A program made the translations under genes and the position numbers. The notes beneath the pieces were generated by a model. That model was not told the origin of the DNA, ran no database searches, and saw nothing but the letters and a program-made list of their open reading frames with translations. From the NCBI GenBank assembly GCA_023390655.1, contig JAEWCL010000018.1, forward strand, positions 92,323 to 156,322: a DNA stretch of 64,000 bases, read 5' to 3'. Position 1 is the first letter of the stretch, and the number at the start of each line of letters is the position of its first letter. Shown one piece after another: positions 26,187-34,310 of this stretch. Source of the stretch: Bacillota bacterium. GTDB taxonomy: Bacteria; Bacillota; Clostridia; Christensenellales; CAG-138.

Positions 26187-28187
26187 ATGAGGAAGAGGCC
26201 GATAACGATCCTTGCGGTCATTATGGCGTGGCTGCTGCTTGCGAGTACGGCGCTGGCGTGGGTGGATATTGATGTAGGTGCCAAAGAAATATACGCAAAC
26301 GGACACGAAATTACGGTGCAAGGAAATGATGCAGGAACCAAGACTGTCGTTACGTCAAACGATCCCGATTCTATTCGCGCGGGAGAAGAAGACCAAGATG
26401 TTTCTGACTTTACCATTTATGGTGGAAGCAAGGATAAAAATGTTGATGGCGATACGAATGTAACAATTGGCGACGGTGCTACTGTAGGCGATGTTTACGG
26501 CGGCGGTAAAAACGGGGATGTCAATGGCAACACCAATGTTACGGTTGACGGCGGAACGACAGGTGACGTCTATGGCGGCGGCCATACCACAAAAGTGTTG
26601 GACACGGCTGACGTCTCTGGCGATACCATGGTGGAAGTTGCTGACGGCACCGTAAATGGTGATGTGTATGGCGGCGGCCATACAGAGGCTGGCTTATCTA
26701 CTGCAAACGTGGAAAACGCTAATGTGGAAGTTTCAGGTGGAACCGTAACAGGCAACGCATATGGTGGCGGGAATAATGAAAAAAATCTTAGCTCCGCCGC
26801 GGTAGAGAATGATGCGGAAGTGACCGTTTCCGGCGGCGAGGTTAAAGGCAGCGTTACAAGCGGCGGGAAAAACAGTGGGGTGAATGGAGAGTCCAGAATT
26901 ATCATTGATGGTGGCAAAATTGCGTCCGGCAAGGTCTATGCGTCAACTGCAAATGCCCGCATAGATATTAATCATCCCTCCGGGCTTTTTTACGCCTATT
27001 ATGTGAGGAATCCGTTGGATCTGGATATCAATCTGAGCAAGGATATTATTAAAAAATATGGATTGGAAGGTGTGAAATTAACAGATACTCCCAAGTGGGA
27101 TCTCAAAACCGGCTATGCCATTTACGAATTTGAGAATGTCCCCCAGCCCAAGACGACTTCCGTAACGTTCTACTATAAGGATGGCGAAGATGTCAAGCAT
27201 GAGGAAACCAGGGATATCACGCTGAATTTCTGGGATAGTGACTTTTTAGTAGAGTCTTCTTGGGATGGAGACAGTGTATACAGCCCTACAGGCGGAAACG
27301 CTACAATCTCGTATGGAGATGCAAATCAGACTGTGAATATTGCCCTTACACCTCTTGAGGATACTGTAGATGTAACCTTTGTCTACAAGTATAAAGGGGA
27401 TGAGCAGCATTCCGAAACAGTAACAACCGAGGTCACCACCACCGGCGGGAATGTAGCTGTGCAACTGCCGACATGGAGCGATGATACCAAGTTTGAGACG
27501 CCTGTGGTTCCGCCGCAGTTGGTGGACTATAAGACGGAGGATTATGAGGTAGTTATCAACCTGGTAGCGCTCAAAAAGACGGCAACGGCTACGTTCAATT
27601 ACATTTATAAGGCAAGCATTCTTCATACGGATGTAAAAACGGCAGAGGGCCTGACGTTTGAGCGTGAGGATGTAACGTTAAAATCTTCCTGGGATGATGC
27701 GCGCTTCCTCTCTGCAAGCGGCAGTGCGACTGTTGGATACAACAAACTGAATGAGGTCGTCAATATCGATCTTACTCCGGCATCGCGGGAGATTACAGTG
27801 ACGTTCCGCTATCTCTACAGGGATGTTGTCATGCATACAGACGCGCAAACGGTAACAGTTACCTATGATGCAGGGAAAGTGACCGTTACTCCGAAAGGAT
27901 TTGGCTTGACGGGTTATCATCTGTTGACGGATCCTCAGCCTGTAGATGTCGATTTTGAGACGGAAGGAAACTCTGTAGTAATTGATATTCTTCTCAGGCG
28001 GGAAGGCTTTGTACCGGAAACAACGACAGAAGTTCCCCTTGGCCCCGGTACGCCCCAGACCATCCCGCTTGGCCTTGGCATACCCAGCACGGGCGATACG
28101 GCAGGGATGCGGGTACTGCTCATGGCGTGCGGCGCGGCGCTGATTGCGTTTGTCGCAATCCGTGCAAGGCGCTCTTCCTCCAAGTAA
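26187..28187 (+). CDS. Secreted repeat-rich surface protein with an atypical sorting signal
   Basis: The 666-residue protein has a signal peptide (cleavage expected after LASTALA). Residues 75-250 contain Gly-rich repeats around VYGGG (at 104, 129, 161 and 192), probably a beta-helix. Four related 70-residue modules follow (about 330-625), each starting like VTFxYxY and containing a His, similar to MucBP/adhesin modules. The C-terminus has IPSTGD (632-637), a hydrophobic helix and RARRSSSK: a sortase-type anchor lacking the usual LPXTG leucine. It is more AT-rich than its neighbours. Adhesion to host or matrix polymers is plausible but not shown. Confidence 0.8.
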   Translation: MRKRPITILAVIMAWLLLASTALAWVDIDVGAKEIYANGHEITVQGNDAGTKTVVTSNDPDSIRAGEEDQDVSDFTIYGGSKDKNVDGDTNVTIGDGATVGDVYGGGKNGDVNGNTNVTVDGGTTGDVYGGGHTTKVLDTADVSGDTMVEVADGTVNGDVYGGGHTEAGLSTANVENANVEVSGGTVTGNAYGGGNNEKNLSSAAVENDAEVTVSGGEVKGSVTSGGKNSGVNGESRIIIDGGKIASGKVYASTANARIDINHPSGLFYAYYVRNPLDLDINLSKDIIKKYGLEGVKLTDTPKWDLKTGYAIYEFENVPQPKTTSVTFYYKDGEDVKHEETRDITLNFWDSDFLVESSWDGDSVYSPTGGNATISYGDANQTVNIALTPLEDTVDVTFVYKYKGDEQHSETVTTEVTTTGGNVAVQLPTWSDDTKFETPVVPPQLVDYKTEDYEVVINLVALKKTATATFNYIYKASILHTDVKTAEGLTFEREDVTLKSSWDDARFLSASGSATVGYNKLNEVVNIDLTPASREITVTFRYLYRDVVMHTDAQTVTVTYDAGKVTVTPKGFGLTGYHLLTDPQPVDVDFETEGNSVVIDILLRREGFVPETTTEVPLGPGTPQTIPLGLGIPSTGDTAGMRVLLMACGAALIAFVAIRARRSSSK

Positions 28188-28205
28188 AAAGGTAAGGCCC
28201 CTCAA

Positions 28206-28237
28206 GGCGCTCCGCACAGCTGTGCGGGGCGCTTTTT
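28206..28237 (+). terminator. Intrinsic terminator after the surface protein
   Basis: GCGCTCCGCACA and TGTGCGGGGCGC pair (one T-G wobble) around a two-base turn, followed by five T residues. Confidence 0.92.
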
Positions 28238-28361
28238 GTATGGGCGCAAACCTCAGGAAAATAGGGCGCTGCAACCGCTGGTTGACAAAATGAAAGCGGA
28301 TATCGGTAGCGTGTTTTTGCGTCTTCGTGGTACCATACGTAAGGAACGGAGGATTTATCAC

Positions 28362-29552
28362 ATGGAACTATCCGAAAAGATATTGGAGCTTCGAAAGAAC
28401 GCGGGGTATTCTCAGGAGAAGCTTGCGGACCTATTACATGTCTCCCGGCAGGCCGTATCCAAGTGGGAATCCGGCGCTGCGCTGCCCACGCTTGATAATC
28501 TGATTGAACTGAGCAGGCTCTTCCAGATACCGCTTGACGTATTGACCGGCACAGTGCAGGCGGAAGCGCGGCAGGAAAAAACGGAGCCCACGGCGGACGA
28601 TCCGGGAGGAACGGATGCCGGGCCGGAGCCGGAGTTTTTGCGTATCAAACGCCAGCGTAACATTGCGGTTGCGGCGGCAGGCGTACTGGCACTTTCTTTA
28701 TTGATCAGCATATGGTCCAACACCGCGCGGGTGACGGAGCTTACGAACGAGATGGCGGCGCTTTCCGGCAGAATTTCCGCGGTGGAAAGCCAAGGCTGGC
28801 TCTATCCCCAGCAGCCTGCGATAGAAAGTACGCCCAAGGCAGGCTGGCAGGCGGAAAGCAGCCTGGTTTCGGATTTTACATATCGGGTGGTCAGTTACGA
28901 TCCAAAGACAGGCCTGATTACCATCCATGTTTCCACAACGCCCAAAGTGTATCAGGAGGGCGTTACCGCCATATTTACGGCGTCTGGAGCGGGCATAGAG
29001 CCACAGGAACTGGCAGGGCGGCCGGCGGCGGGGAATGCTTTTCTTGCAACGATTGAGGTGCCTGTCGTGGATGAATTGCGCCTGAGCGTTTCGTTCCTGC
29101 GGGAGGGCGAGGCGCATAATCAGCTTCTGGATACCGTCACCGGGCTAAAGGGAGATTACCAGATGAAGGTGGATTCCATGTACAATGGGCGCGTTCAGCG
29201 CTTGGGCGAGAACATCACGCTTTCCGGAGAGGTGGAAACGTCTATCACGGCAGTCAATTTTGCGCCGGGAAGCAAGGAGTCTGTCGTGGGGGACCCATGG
29301 AATTATCCTGTTTCCGGCAAGGTGGAGCTGCTTGCAAACAACACCATGGTAGCGGAAGCGCAAATCCCCATTGCGGATACGTATACTGCGGATGACGCGA
29401 ACGGCCCTTGGGCGCCGTATGGACAGGTGACGTTCTATACCCGTTTCCCCAATGAAATTTCCGTGCCGCGGGAAAGCGGGTTAACGCTGCTGGTCACGGT
29501 AACGGATAACTTTGGAACTTTATATACCCAGGAGATATCCATTCACGAATAA
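28362..29552 (+). CDS. Membrane-anchored XRE-family regulator with an extracytoplasmic domain
   Basis: The 396-residue protein starts with an XRE helix-turn-helix (residues 1-60: LRKNAGYSQEKLADLLHVSRQAVSKWESG). An acidic linker follows, then one membrane helix (about 100-117, IAVAAAGVLALSLLISIW), a coiled segment, and a beta-rich outer domain of about 250 residues that I do not recognise. The topology suggests direct coupling of an outside signal to DNA binding. It lies just after the surface protein, which could be a target. ATG 28362 is preferred because ACGGAGGA precedes it. Confidence 0.85.
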   Translation: MELSEKILELRKNAGYSQEKLADLLHVSRQAVSKWESGAALPTLDNLIELSRLFQIPLDVLTGTVQAEARQEKTEPTADDPGGTDAGPEPEFLRIKRQRNIAVAAAGVLALSLLISIWSNTARVTELTNEMAALSGRISAVESQGWLYPQQPAIESTPKAGWQAESSLVSDFTYRVVSYDPKTGLITIHVSTTPKVYQEGVTAIFTASGAGIEPQELAGRPAAGNAFLATIEVPVVDELRLSVSFLREGEAHNQLLDTVTGLKGDYQMKVDSMYNGRVQRLGENITLSGEVETSITAVNFAPGSKESVVGDPWNYPVSGKVELLANNTMVAEAQIPIADTYTADDANGPWAPYGQVTFYTRFPNEISVPRESGLTLLVTVTDNFGTLYTQEISIHE

Positions 29553-29616
29553 GCTGCCTTTTTCGGCAAGCACCGCCCCTTTTGTGCATATGCATTAGGG
29601 GAAAGGAGTGGTGTGC

Positions 29617-30078
29617 ATGTTTGAAAAGCGCAATACCCGTGCCTATGCGCAGGCGCAGATCCGCGGCGCGCCGGAATATCAGCAGCTTCACGGCGTAGCC
29701 ACCTTCTACACGGTGGAGCGCGGCACATTGGTGATTACGGAGGTGTTCAATCTCCCCTACACGCCGGGCGCATGCAACGCACGCGTTTTCGCCCTGCACA
29801 TTCACGAAGGGAAAAGCTGTACCGGCAACGCGGAGGACCCCTTTGCGGACGCGGGCGGGCACTACAACCCCGCGGGCTGCGAGCATCCGCACCACGCGGG
29901 CGATCTGCCGCCGCTGTTCAGCAACGAGGGATATGCGTGGAGCGCCGTTGTCACAGACCGTTTTACCGTACAGGAGGTCATTGGCCGTACCGTGATCATC
30001 CATGCGGGCGTGGACGATTTTACCTCGCAACCCGCAGGCAACGCGGGCGCGCGCATCGCCTGCGGGATCATACGATAA
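29617..30078 (+). CDS. sodC: Cu/Zn superoxide dismutase-like protein without a signal peptide
   Basis: The 153-residue protein has the SodC fold signatures. Copper/zinc ligands are visible at His61 and His63 (HIHEG), His82 (GGHYNP), the His90-Pro-His-His cluster, Asp96 (GDLPPL) and His129 (VIIHAGVDDF). Cys68 and Cys149 could form the usual disulfide. Bacterial SodC proteins are normally exported; here residues 1-25 are polar and show no signal peptide. The N-terminal arm MFEKRNTRAYAQAQIRG resembles the cytoplasmic forms found in some Clostridia. ATG 29617 is chosen; AAAGGAG precedes it and two GTG codons overlap that site. Confidence 0.88.
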   Translation: MFEKRNTRAYAQAQIRGAPEYQQLHGVATFYTVERGTLVITEVFNLPYTPGACNARVFALHIHEGKSCTGNAEDPFADAGGHYNPAGCEHPHHAGDLPPLFSNEGYAWSAVVTDRFTVQEVIGRTVIIHAGVDDFTSQPAGNAGARIACGIIR

Positions 30079-30173
30079 CCTTAGTAAAGAAAAGTAGGCT
30101 GTCTATAAGTTCTGAACGACCATTGCGAACCGTGAGTCTTAGAGTACTAACGTAATCCTGTACTTTTAACAAG

Positions 30174-30206
30174 CAAAAAGAGGGCTGCCCGAACGGGTAG
30201 CCCTCT
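30174..30206 (-). terminator. Intrinsic terminator of the dehydrogenase operon
   Basis: AGAGGGCTGCCC and GGGTAGCCCTCT (one wobble) pair around GAAC; on the minus strand five T residues follow. It lies 25 bases after the E1 stop codon. Confidence 0.9.
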
Positions 30207-30230
30207 CACGTTACAATTCGCTATACTTGC

Positions 30231-32693
30231 TTAGATACCCAGCTTGTTCTCGCGGATCTGCTCAAGCTCGGTGCAGTTGTGCTTTGCAACATGGCCGGGC
30301 AGCGGCAGGATGCGTTCGTGGATGGCGTCCACAATCCATTCCGGCTGCGGGAAGAAGGCGTCTTCGAGCTCATGCGCGGGCGTGATCCAGTTCTTTGCGC
30401 CAACGACGACCGGGGGTGCGTCGAGGTAATCAAAGCACAGCTCGGTGATGTTGGAGGCGAGGTTGCGCATGAAGGAGTTGCGCTCGCAGGCATCGCCGGT
30501 GACGATGATGCGGCCCGTCTTCTTGACGCTCTCGATGACCTTCTCGTAATTGAAGGGTACAAGGCTCCTCGCGTCGATGACTTCGGCGGAGAGGTTGTAC
30601 TGTTCCTGCAGGATATCGGCAGCCTTCAATGCGCGGTAGAGCGTCGCGCCGATGGAGAGGATGGTCACATCCGAGCCCTTGCGCTTCACGTCGGGCTCGC
30701 CGAAGGGGATTTCATATTCCGCTTCCGGCACGCCGCCCTCGTGGAACTGCTCGCCCACATCGTAGATGCGCTGGCTTTCGAGGTAAATGACGGGGTCGGT
30801 GCCGTTCAATGCGGACTGCATGAGGCCCTTCGCGTCGTACGGGGTGGCGGGGAACACAATCTTGAGGCCGGGGATATGTGCCATGAGCGCGGACCAATCC
30901 TGACTGTGCTGCGCGCCGTACTTGGAGCCGACGCTCATGCGCAGCACCACGGGCATCTTGAGCATGCCTGCGGACATGGACTGCCACTTACTTAGCTGGT
31001 TGAAAATTTCGTCGCCGGAGCGGCCCAGGAAGTCGCAATACATCAGCTCCGCGATCACGCGGCCGCCGCTCATCGCGTAGCCGACCGCGGCGCCCACGAT
31101 GCCCGCTTCCGCGATGGGGGCGTTGAACAGGCGGTGGTAGGGGATGGCTTCCGTCATGCCGCGGTACACCGCGAACGCGCCGCCCCAGTCACGCACGTCC
31201 TCGCCAAAGGAGACGAGCGTGGGGTCTTCATAGTATTTGTTGATGATGGGCTCCGCAATGCCGTCCCGCAGCTGATACTGGCGGTTCTTGGAGACAGGCT
31301 TGCCCTCTGCGTCGAACGCGGAGCGTACCTTCTTTGCGATCTGCTGTACGCGCGGGCATTCTTCCTTAGGAAGCAGCACGTCGGGCGTGCGGCCTTCTTC
31401 CAAGCTGCGGACCGTCTGGTTGGAGAACATCAGGTCGCCGATGGCATTCGCTTCGCTGCCGAAGATATCGATGCGCGGGGAAACCTTATCGTCCACCGCC
31501 AGCTTGAAATTGCGCAGCATATCGCCCTTCACGGTCGCCCAAATAGCGTCAAGCTCAGCCTGCGTGCAAACGCCCGTTTCCACAAGCTGCTTGCCGAACG
31601 TGACGATAGAATCCGCTTCTTCCCACGCCGTGACCTCTTCCTTGGTGCGATAGGTGGAAGAGTCGGAGGGCGAGTGGCCGGAAATGCGGTAGGTGATGAC
31701 GTCCAGCAGCACCGGGCCGTCCTTCTTTGCAAGGGGCAGCTTGCGCTTGTACGCGTCGATCACGGCGAGGGGGTTGTAGCCGTCCACGCGCTCCGCGTAC
31801 ATCTGGGAGGGGCACACGCCCGCTGCCAGACGCGCTACCATGCCGTAGCCCATCGTTTCGCCCGCGGTCTGGCCGCCCATGCCGTAGAAGTTGTCGTTGA
31901 TGTGGAAGAGCACCGGCACGCCGCCTGCATGGTCGCCCCAAAGCGTCCTTGTCTGCTCCATGGCCGCCATCATCATGCCTTCCCATACCGGGCCGCACGC
32001 GGTGGATGCATCGCCGATGTTGCACACAACTACGCCGGGCTTTTTGTTGATGAGCTTATACAGCGCGCTGCCGACGGAGATTGCGCCGCTGCCGCCCACG
32101 ATCGCGTTGTTGGGGTAAATGCCAAACGGGGTGAAGAACGCATGCATGGAGCCGCCCAGGCCCATGTTGAAGCCGTTCTTGCGGGCAAACGTCTCGCACA
32201 TCATGCCGTAGAGCAGGAAATCGCGCCCAAGCTCCTTGAGCGGCTTTTGGGCCTGTACAGCCTTGAGCGTCGCGCCGTCCCAGAACTCTTCCATGATCTT
32301 CTTGAGTTCCGCGTCGTCGAGGATTTCGATGGCCCGGAGGCCCTTTGCCAGGATTTCGCCGTGGCTGCGGTGGGAGCCGAACGTGTAATCGTCCAGCGTC
32401 AGGTGGAACGCAGCGCCGACATAGGACGCCTCCTGCCCGATGCCAAGGTGCGCGGGGCCGGGGTGGTTGTAGGAAATACCTTCGTATTCGTTGGTGGTCT
32501 TGATGAGGTTGAGCATGGTCTCAAACTCGCGGATATAGCACATATCACGGTAGATGTTTTTGAACTCTTCCGTGGTAAAGTTACCGACTTCATCCTTGAC
32601 CGTTTTCTGGTACGTGTTGACCGGAATATCCTCAAACTGGATCGCGCCCGGCTTGCGCACATCCTGCGGGTTGACCAACAGTGATTTTGTCAT
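30231..32693 (-). CDS. Fused E1 alpha-beta subunit of a 2-oxoacid dehydrogenase complex
   Basis: The 820-residue protein joins an E1 alpha domain (about 40-430) to an E1 beta domain (about 465-810). The alpha part has HPGPAHLGIGQEA, FGSHRSHGE and the thiamine diphosphate motif, which reads GDAS (227-230) rather than GDG, ending in NDN (266-268). The beta part has FGEDVRDWGGAF, APIAEAGIVGAAVG and VVLRMSVGSKYGAQHSQDW. It would decarboxylate pyruvate, acetoin or a branched oxoacid and pass the acyl group to E2. It is last in the E2-E3-E1 operon, 180 bases after lpd. AAGGAG precedes the ATG. Confidence 0.9.
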   Translation of the reverse strand: MTKSLLVNPQDVRKPGAIQFEDIPVNTYQKTVKDEVGNFTTEEFKNIYRDMCYIREFETMLNLIKTTNEYEGISYNHPGPAHLGIGQEASYVGAAFHLTLDDYTFGSHRSHGEILAKGLRAIEILDDAELKKIMEEFWDGATLKAVQAQKPLKELGRDFLLYGMMCETFARKNGFNMGLGGSMHAFFTPFGIYPNNAIVGGSGAISVGSALYKLINKKPGVVVCNIGDASTACGPVWEGMMMAAMEQTRTLWGDHAGGVPVLFHINDNFYGMGGQTAGETMGYGMVARLAAGVCPSQMYAERVDGYNPLAVIDAYKRKLPLAKKDGPVLLDVITYRISGHSPSDSSTYRTKEEVTAWEEADSIVTFGKQLVETGVCTQAELDAIWATVKGDMLRNFKLAVDDKVSPRIDIFGSEANAIGDLMFSNQTVRSLEEGRTPDVLLPKEECPRVQQIAKKVRSAFDAEGKPVSKNRQYQLRDGIAEPIINKYYEDPTLVSFGEDVRDWGGAFAVYRGMTEAIPYHRLFNAPIAEAGIVGAAVGYAMSGGRVIAELMYCDFLGRSGDEIFNQLSKWQSMSAGMLKMPVVLRMSVGSKYGAQHSQDWSALMAHIPGLKIVFPATPYDAKGLMQSALNGTDPVIYLESQRIYDVGEQFHEGGVPEAEYEIPFGEPDVKRKGSDVTILSIGATLYRALKAADILQEQYNLSAEVIDARSLVPFNYEKVIESVKKTGRIIVTGDACERNSFMRNLASNITELCFDYLDAPPVVVGAKNWITPAHELEDAFFPQPEWIVDAIHERILPLPGHVAKHNCTELEQIRENKLGI

Positions 32694-32735
32694 GGCTTTT
32701 CTGCTCCTTATCTCAATCTATTCAATGCTTTTTTA

Positions 32736-32866
32736 TTGGGGCGTTGCCTCATAGCCCCACCAGAAATCTTTTTAGTAAAAAGGTTTCTGGACTTCGAAAA
32801 ACTTCACGCAACATACGGGAAAGTTTTTTGAAGGGTATGGGGAACTTTTTTACAAAAAAGTTCCCC
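32736..32866. repeat. Intergenic repeat and two stem-loops between lpd and E1
   Basis: TTGGGGCGTTGCCTCA (32736-32751) recurs with few changes at 39501 and 52179. A stem-loop follows at 32760-32790: 14-bp arms starting CCAGAAA, loop AGT. Another is at 32839-32866: 13-bp perfect arms GGGGAACTTTTTT, loop AC. They lie inside the operon and could process or attenuate transcript between lpd and E1. Confidence 0.7.
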
Positions 32867-32873
32867 AAGGGCT

Positions 32874-34241
32874 TTACTTATACTGAAACACCGCTTCGCG
32901 GATGATTTCCGCCACCGTCGGGTGCGGGAACACGATCTCCTTGATATCGTCAAGCGGAAGCTCCAGCTCGATGAACGTACCCGCCGCCACAATAAACTCG
33001 GAGGAGTAATTGGAGAGCGCCTGTAAGCCCACAAGCGTCTTCTTCTGCTTGTTGATGACAAGCTTGACGATACCGTCGCCGCCCTCGTTTTCCGCGAGGT
33101 AGCGGCCCGAGAAGCGCATGGGAATCTTCACAACGTCCACATCCATGCCTTTCGCGCGCGCAGTGTGCTCGGTCTCGCCCACGCTGGACAGCTCGGGGTT
33201 GGTGTATAAAACGCCGGGAATGGCGTTGTAGCGCATGACGTCGCGCTTACCGAGCATGTTGTTCACGGCGACTTCCGCTTCGCGGTAGGCGGTGTGGGCC
33301 AGCATGGATTTGCCGTTGACATCGCCCGCGGCATACACTTCAGGAATGTTCGTCTTCATGCGCGCATCGGTAACAATGGCGCCGCGGTCAGTAAGCACAT
33401 TGAGGCTTTCAAGGCCGATGTCCCTGGTGTTGGCACGGCGGCCGATAGAAAGCAGCACCTTGTCCGCGGGAGCGAACTGCGCCTTGCCGTCTTTTTCATA
33501 CTTTACACCGTCGGCGGTGATTTCGGTTACGCGGGCGGAAAGGTGGAACACCATGCCCTTTTTCTCGTAGCCCTTTTGCAGGATGGAAACCAGCTCCGGA
33601 TCATTTTCGCCTGCGATATGGTCAAGCATTTCGATGACGGTGACTTCGGAGCCGATGGCGTTGAAGTAGGAGGCCATCTCAAGGCCGATGACACCGCCGC
33701 CGACTACAACGAGCTTGCCGGGCTTTTCCTTTAAAGCCAGCGTTTCGCGGTTGGTCATGACAAAGCCGCTGGTTAGGCCTTCCTTCAAGCCGGGGATGGG
33801 AGGTACGGCGGGGGAAGAACCGGTAGCGATCAGCAGGCGCTTGCCCGTATAGGTTTCGCCGTTTGCGGTGACCGTGTAGCCCTCCGCGTTCTTGCCGGTG
33901 ATGATGCCGTGGCCTTCCGCAACGGTAACACCGTTTGCTTTGAGGGCGGATTTTACGCCTGCAACAAGGGTTTTGACCACCTTGTCTTTTCTGGCGATGA
34001 CTTTTGCGTGGTCAATGGAAAGAGTCTGCGCGGTGACGCCGTATTTTTCGCCGTGGGAGGCGCTGTCGAATACCTTTGCGGAATACAGCAGGGTCTTTGT
34101 AGGGATGCAGCCTTCGTTCAGGCAGACGCCGCCTACGCTGCGTTCTTCGATGCAGAGCACGGACAACCCTGCGTGGCCCGCACGCTCGGAGCCAAGGTAG
34201 CCCGCCGGGCCGCCGCCCAGCACAATGAGATCATATACCAT
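32874..34241 (-). CDS. lpdA: Dihydrolipoyl dehydrogenase (E3)
   Basis: The 455-residue flavoprotein has the FAD motif IVLGGGPAGYLGS and the redox disulfide GGVCLNEGCIPTK. It also has the NAD-binding GGGVIGLEMASYF, the second FAD motif EVYAAGDVNG and the catalytic FPHPTVAE near the C-terminus. It reoxidises the E2 dihydrolipoyl arm and reduces NAD. It sits between E2 (69 bases upstream) and the fused E1, and GAGGAAAC precedes its ATG. It carries no N-terminal lipoyl domain, unlike some Firmicute E3 proteins. Confidence 0.96.
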   Translation of the reverse strand: MVYDLIVLGGGPAGYLGSERAGHAGLSVLCIEERSVGGVCLNEGCIPTKTLLYSAKVFDSASHGEKYGVTAQTLSIDHAKVIARKDKVVKTLVAGVKSALKANGVTVAEGHGIITGKNAEGYTVTANGETYTGKRLLIATGSSPAVPPIPGLKEGLTSGFVMTNRETLALKEKPGKLVVVGGGVIGLEMASYFNAIGSEVTVIEMLDHIAGENDPELVSILQKGYEKKGMVFHLSARVTEITADGVKYEKDGKAQFAPADKVLLSIGRRANTRDIGLESLNVLTDRGAIVTDARMKTNIPEVYAAGDVNGKSMLAHTAYREAEVAVNNMLGKRDVMRYNAIPGVLYTNPELSSVGETEHTARAKGMDVDVVKIPMRFSGRYLAENEGGDGIVKLVINKQKKTLVGLQALSNYSSEFIVAAGTFIELELPLDDIKEIVFPHPTVAEIIREAVFQYK

Positions 34242-34310
34242 GGGATGGTTTCCTCCTCATAAAAACTGCAAGGGGTGCGCCGGGAAAGGCGCACGCCCCA
34301 TATGAACAAC

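Noticed and set aside
31134..32684. 516-codon antisense frame opposite the fused E1 gene
   Set aside because: Shadow of a well-supported gene; no domain, no ribosome site.
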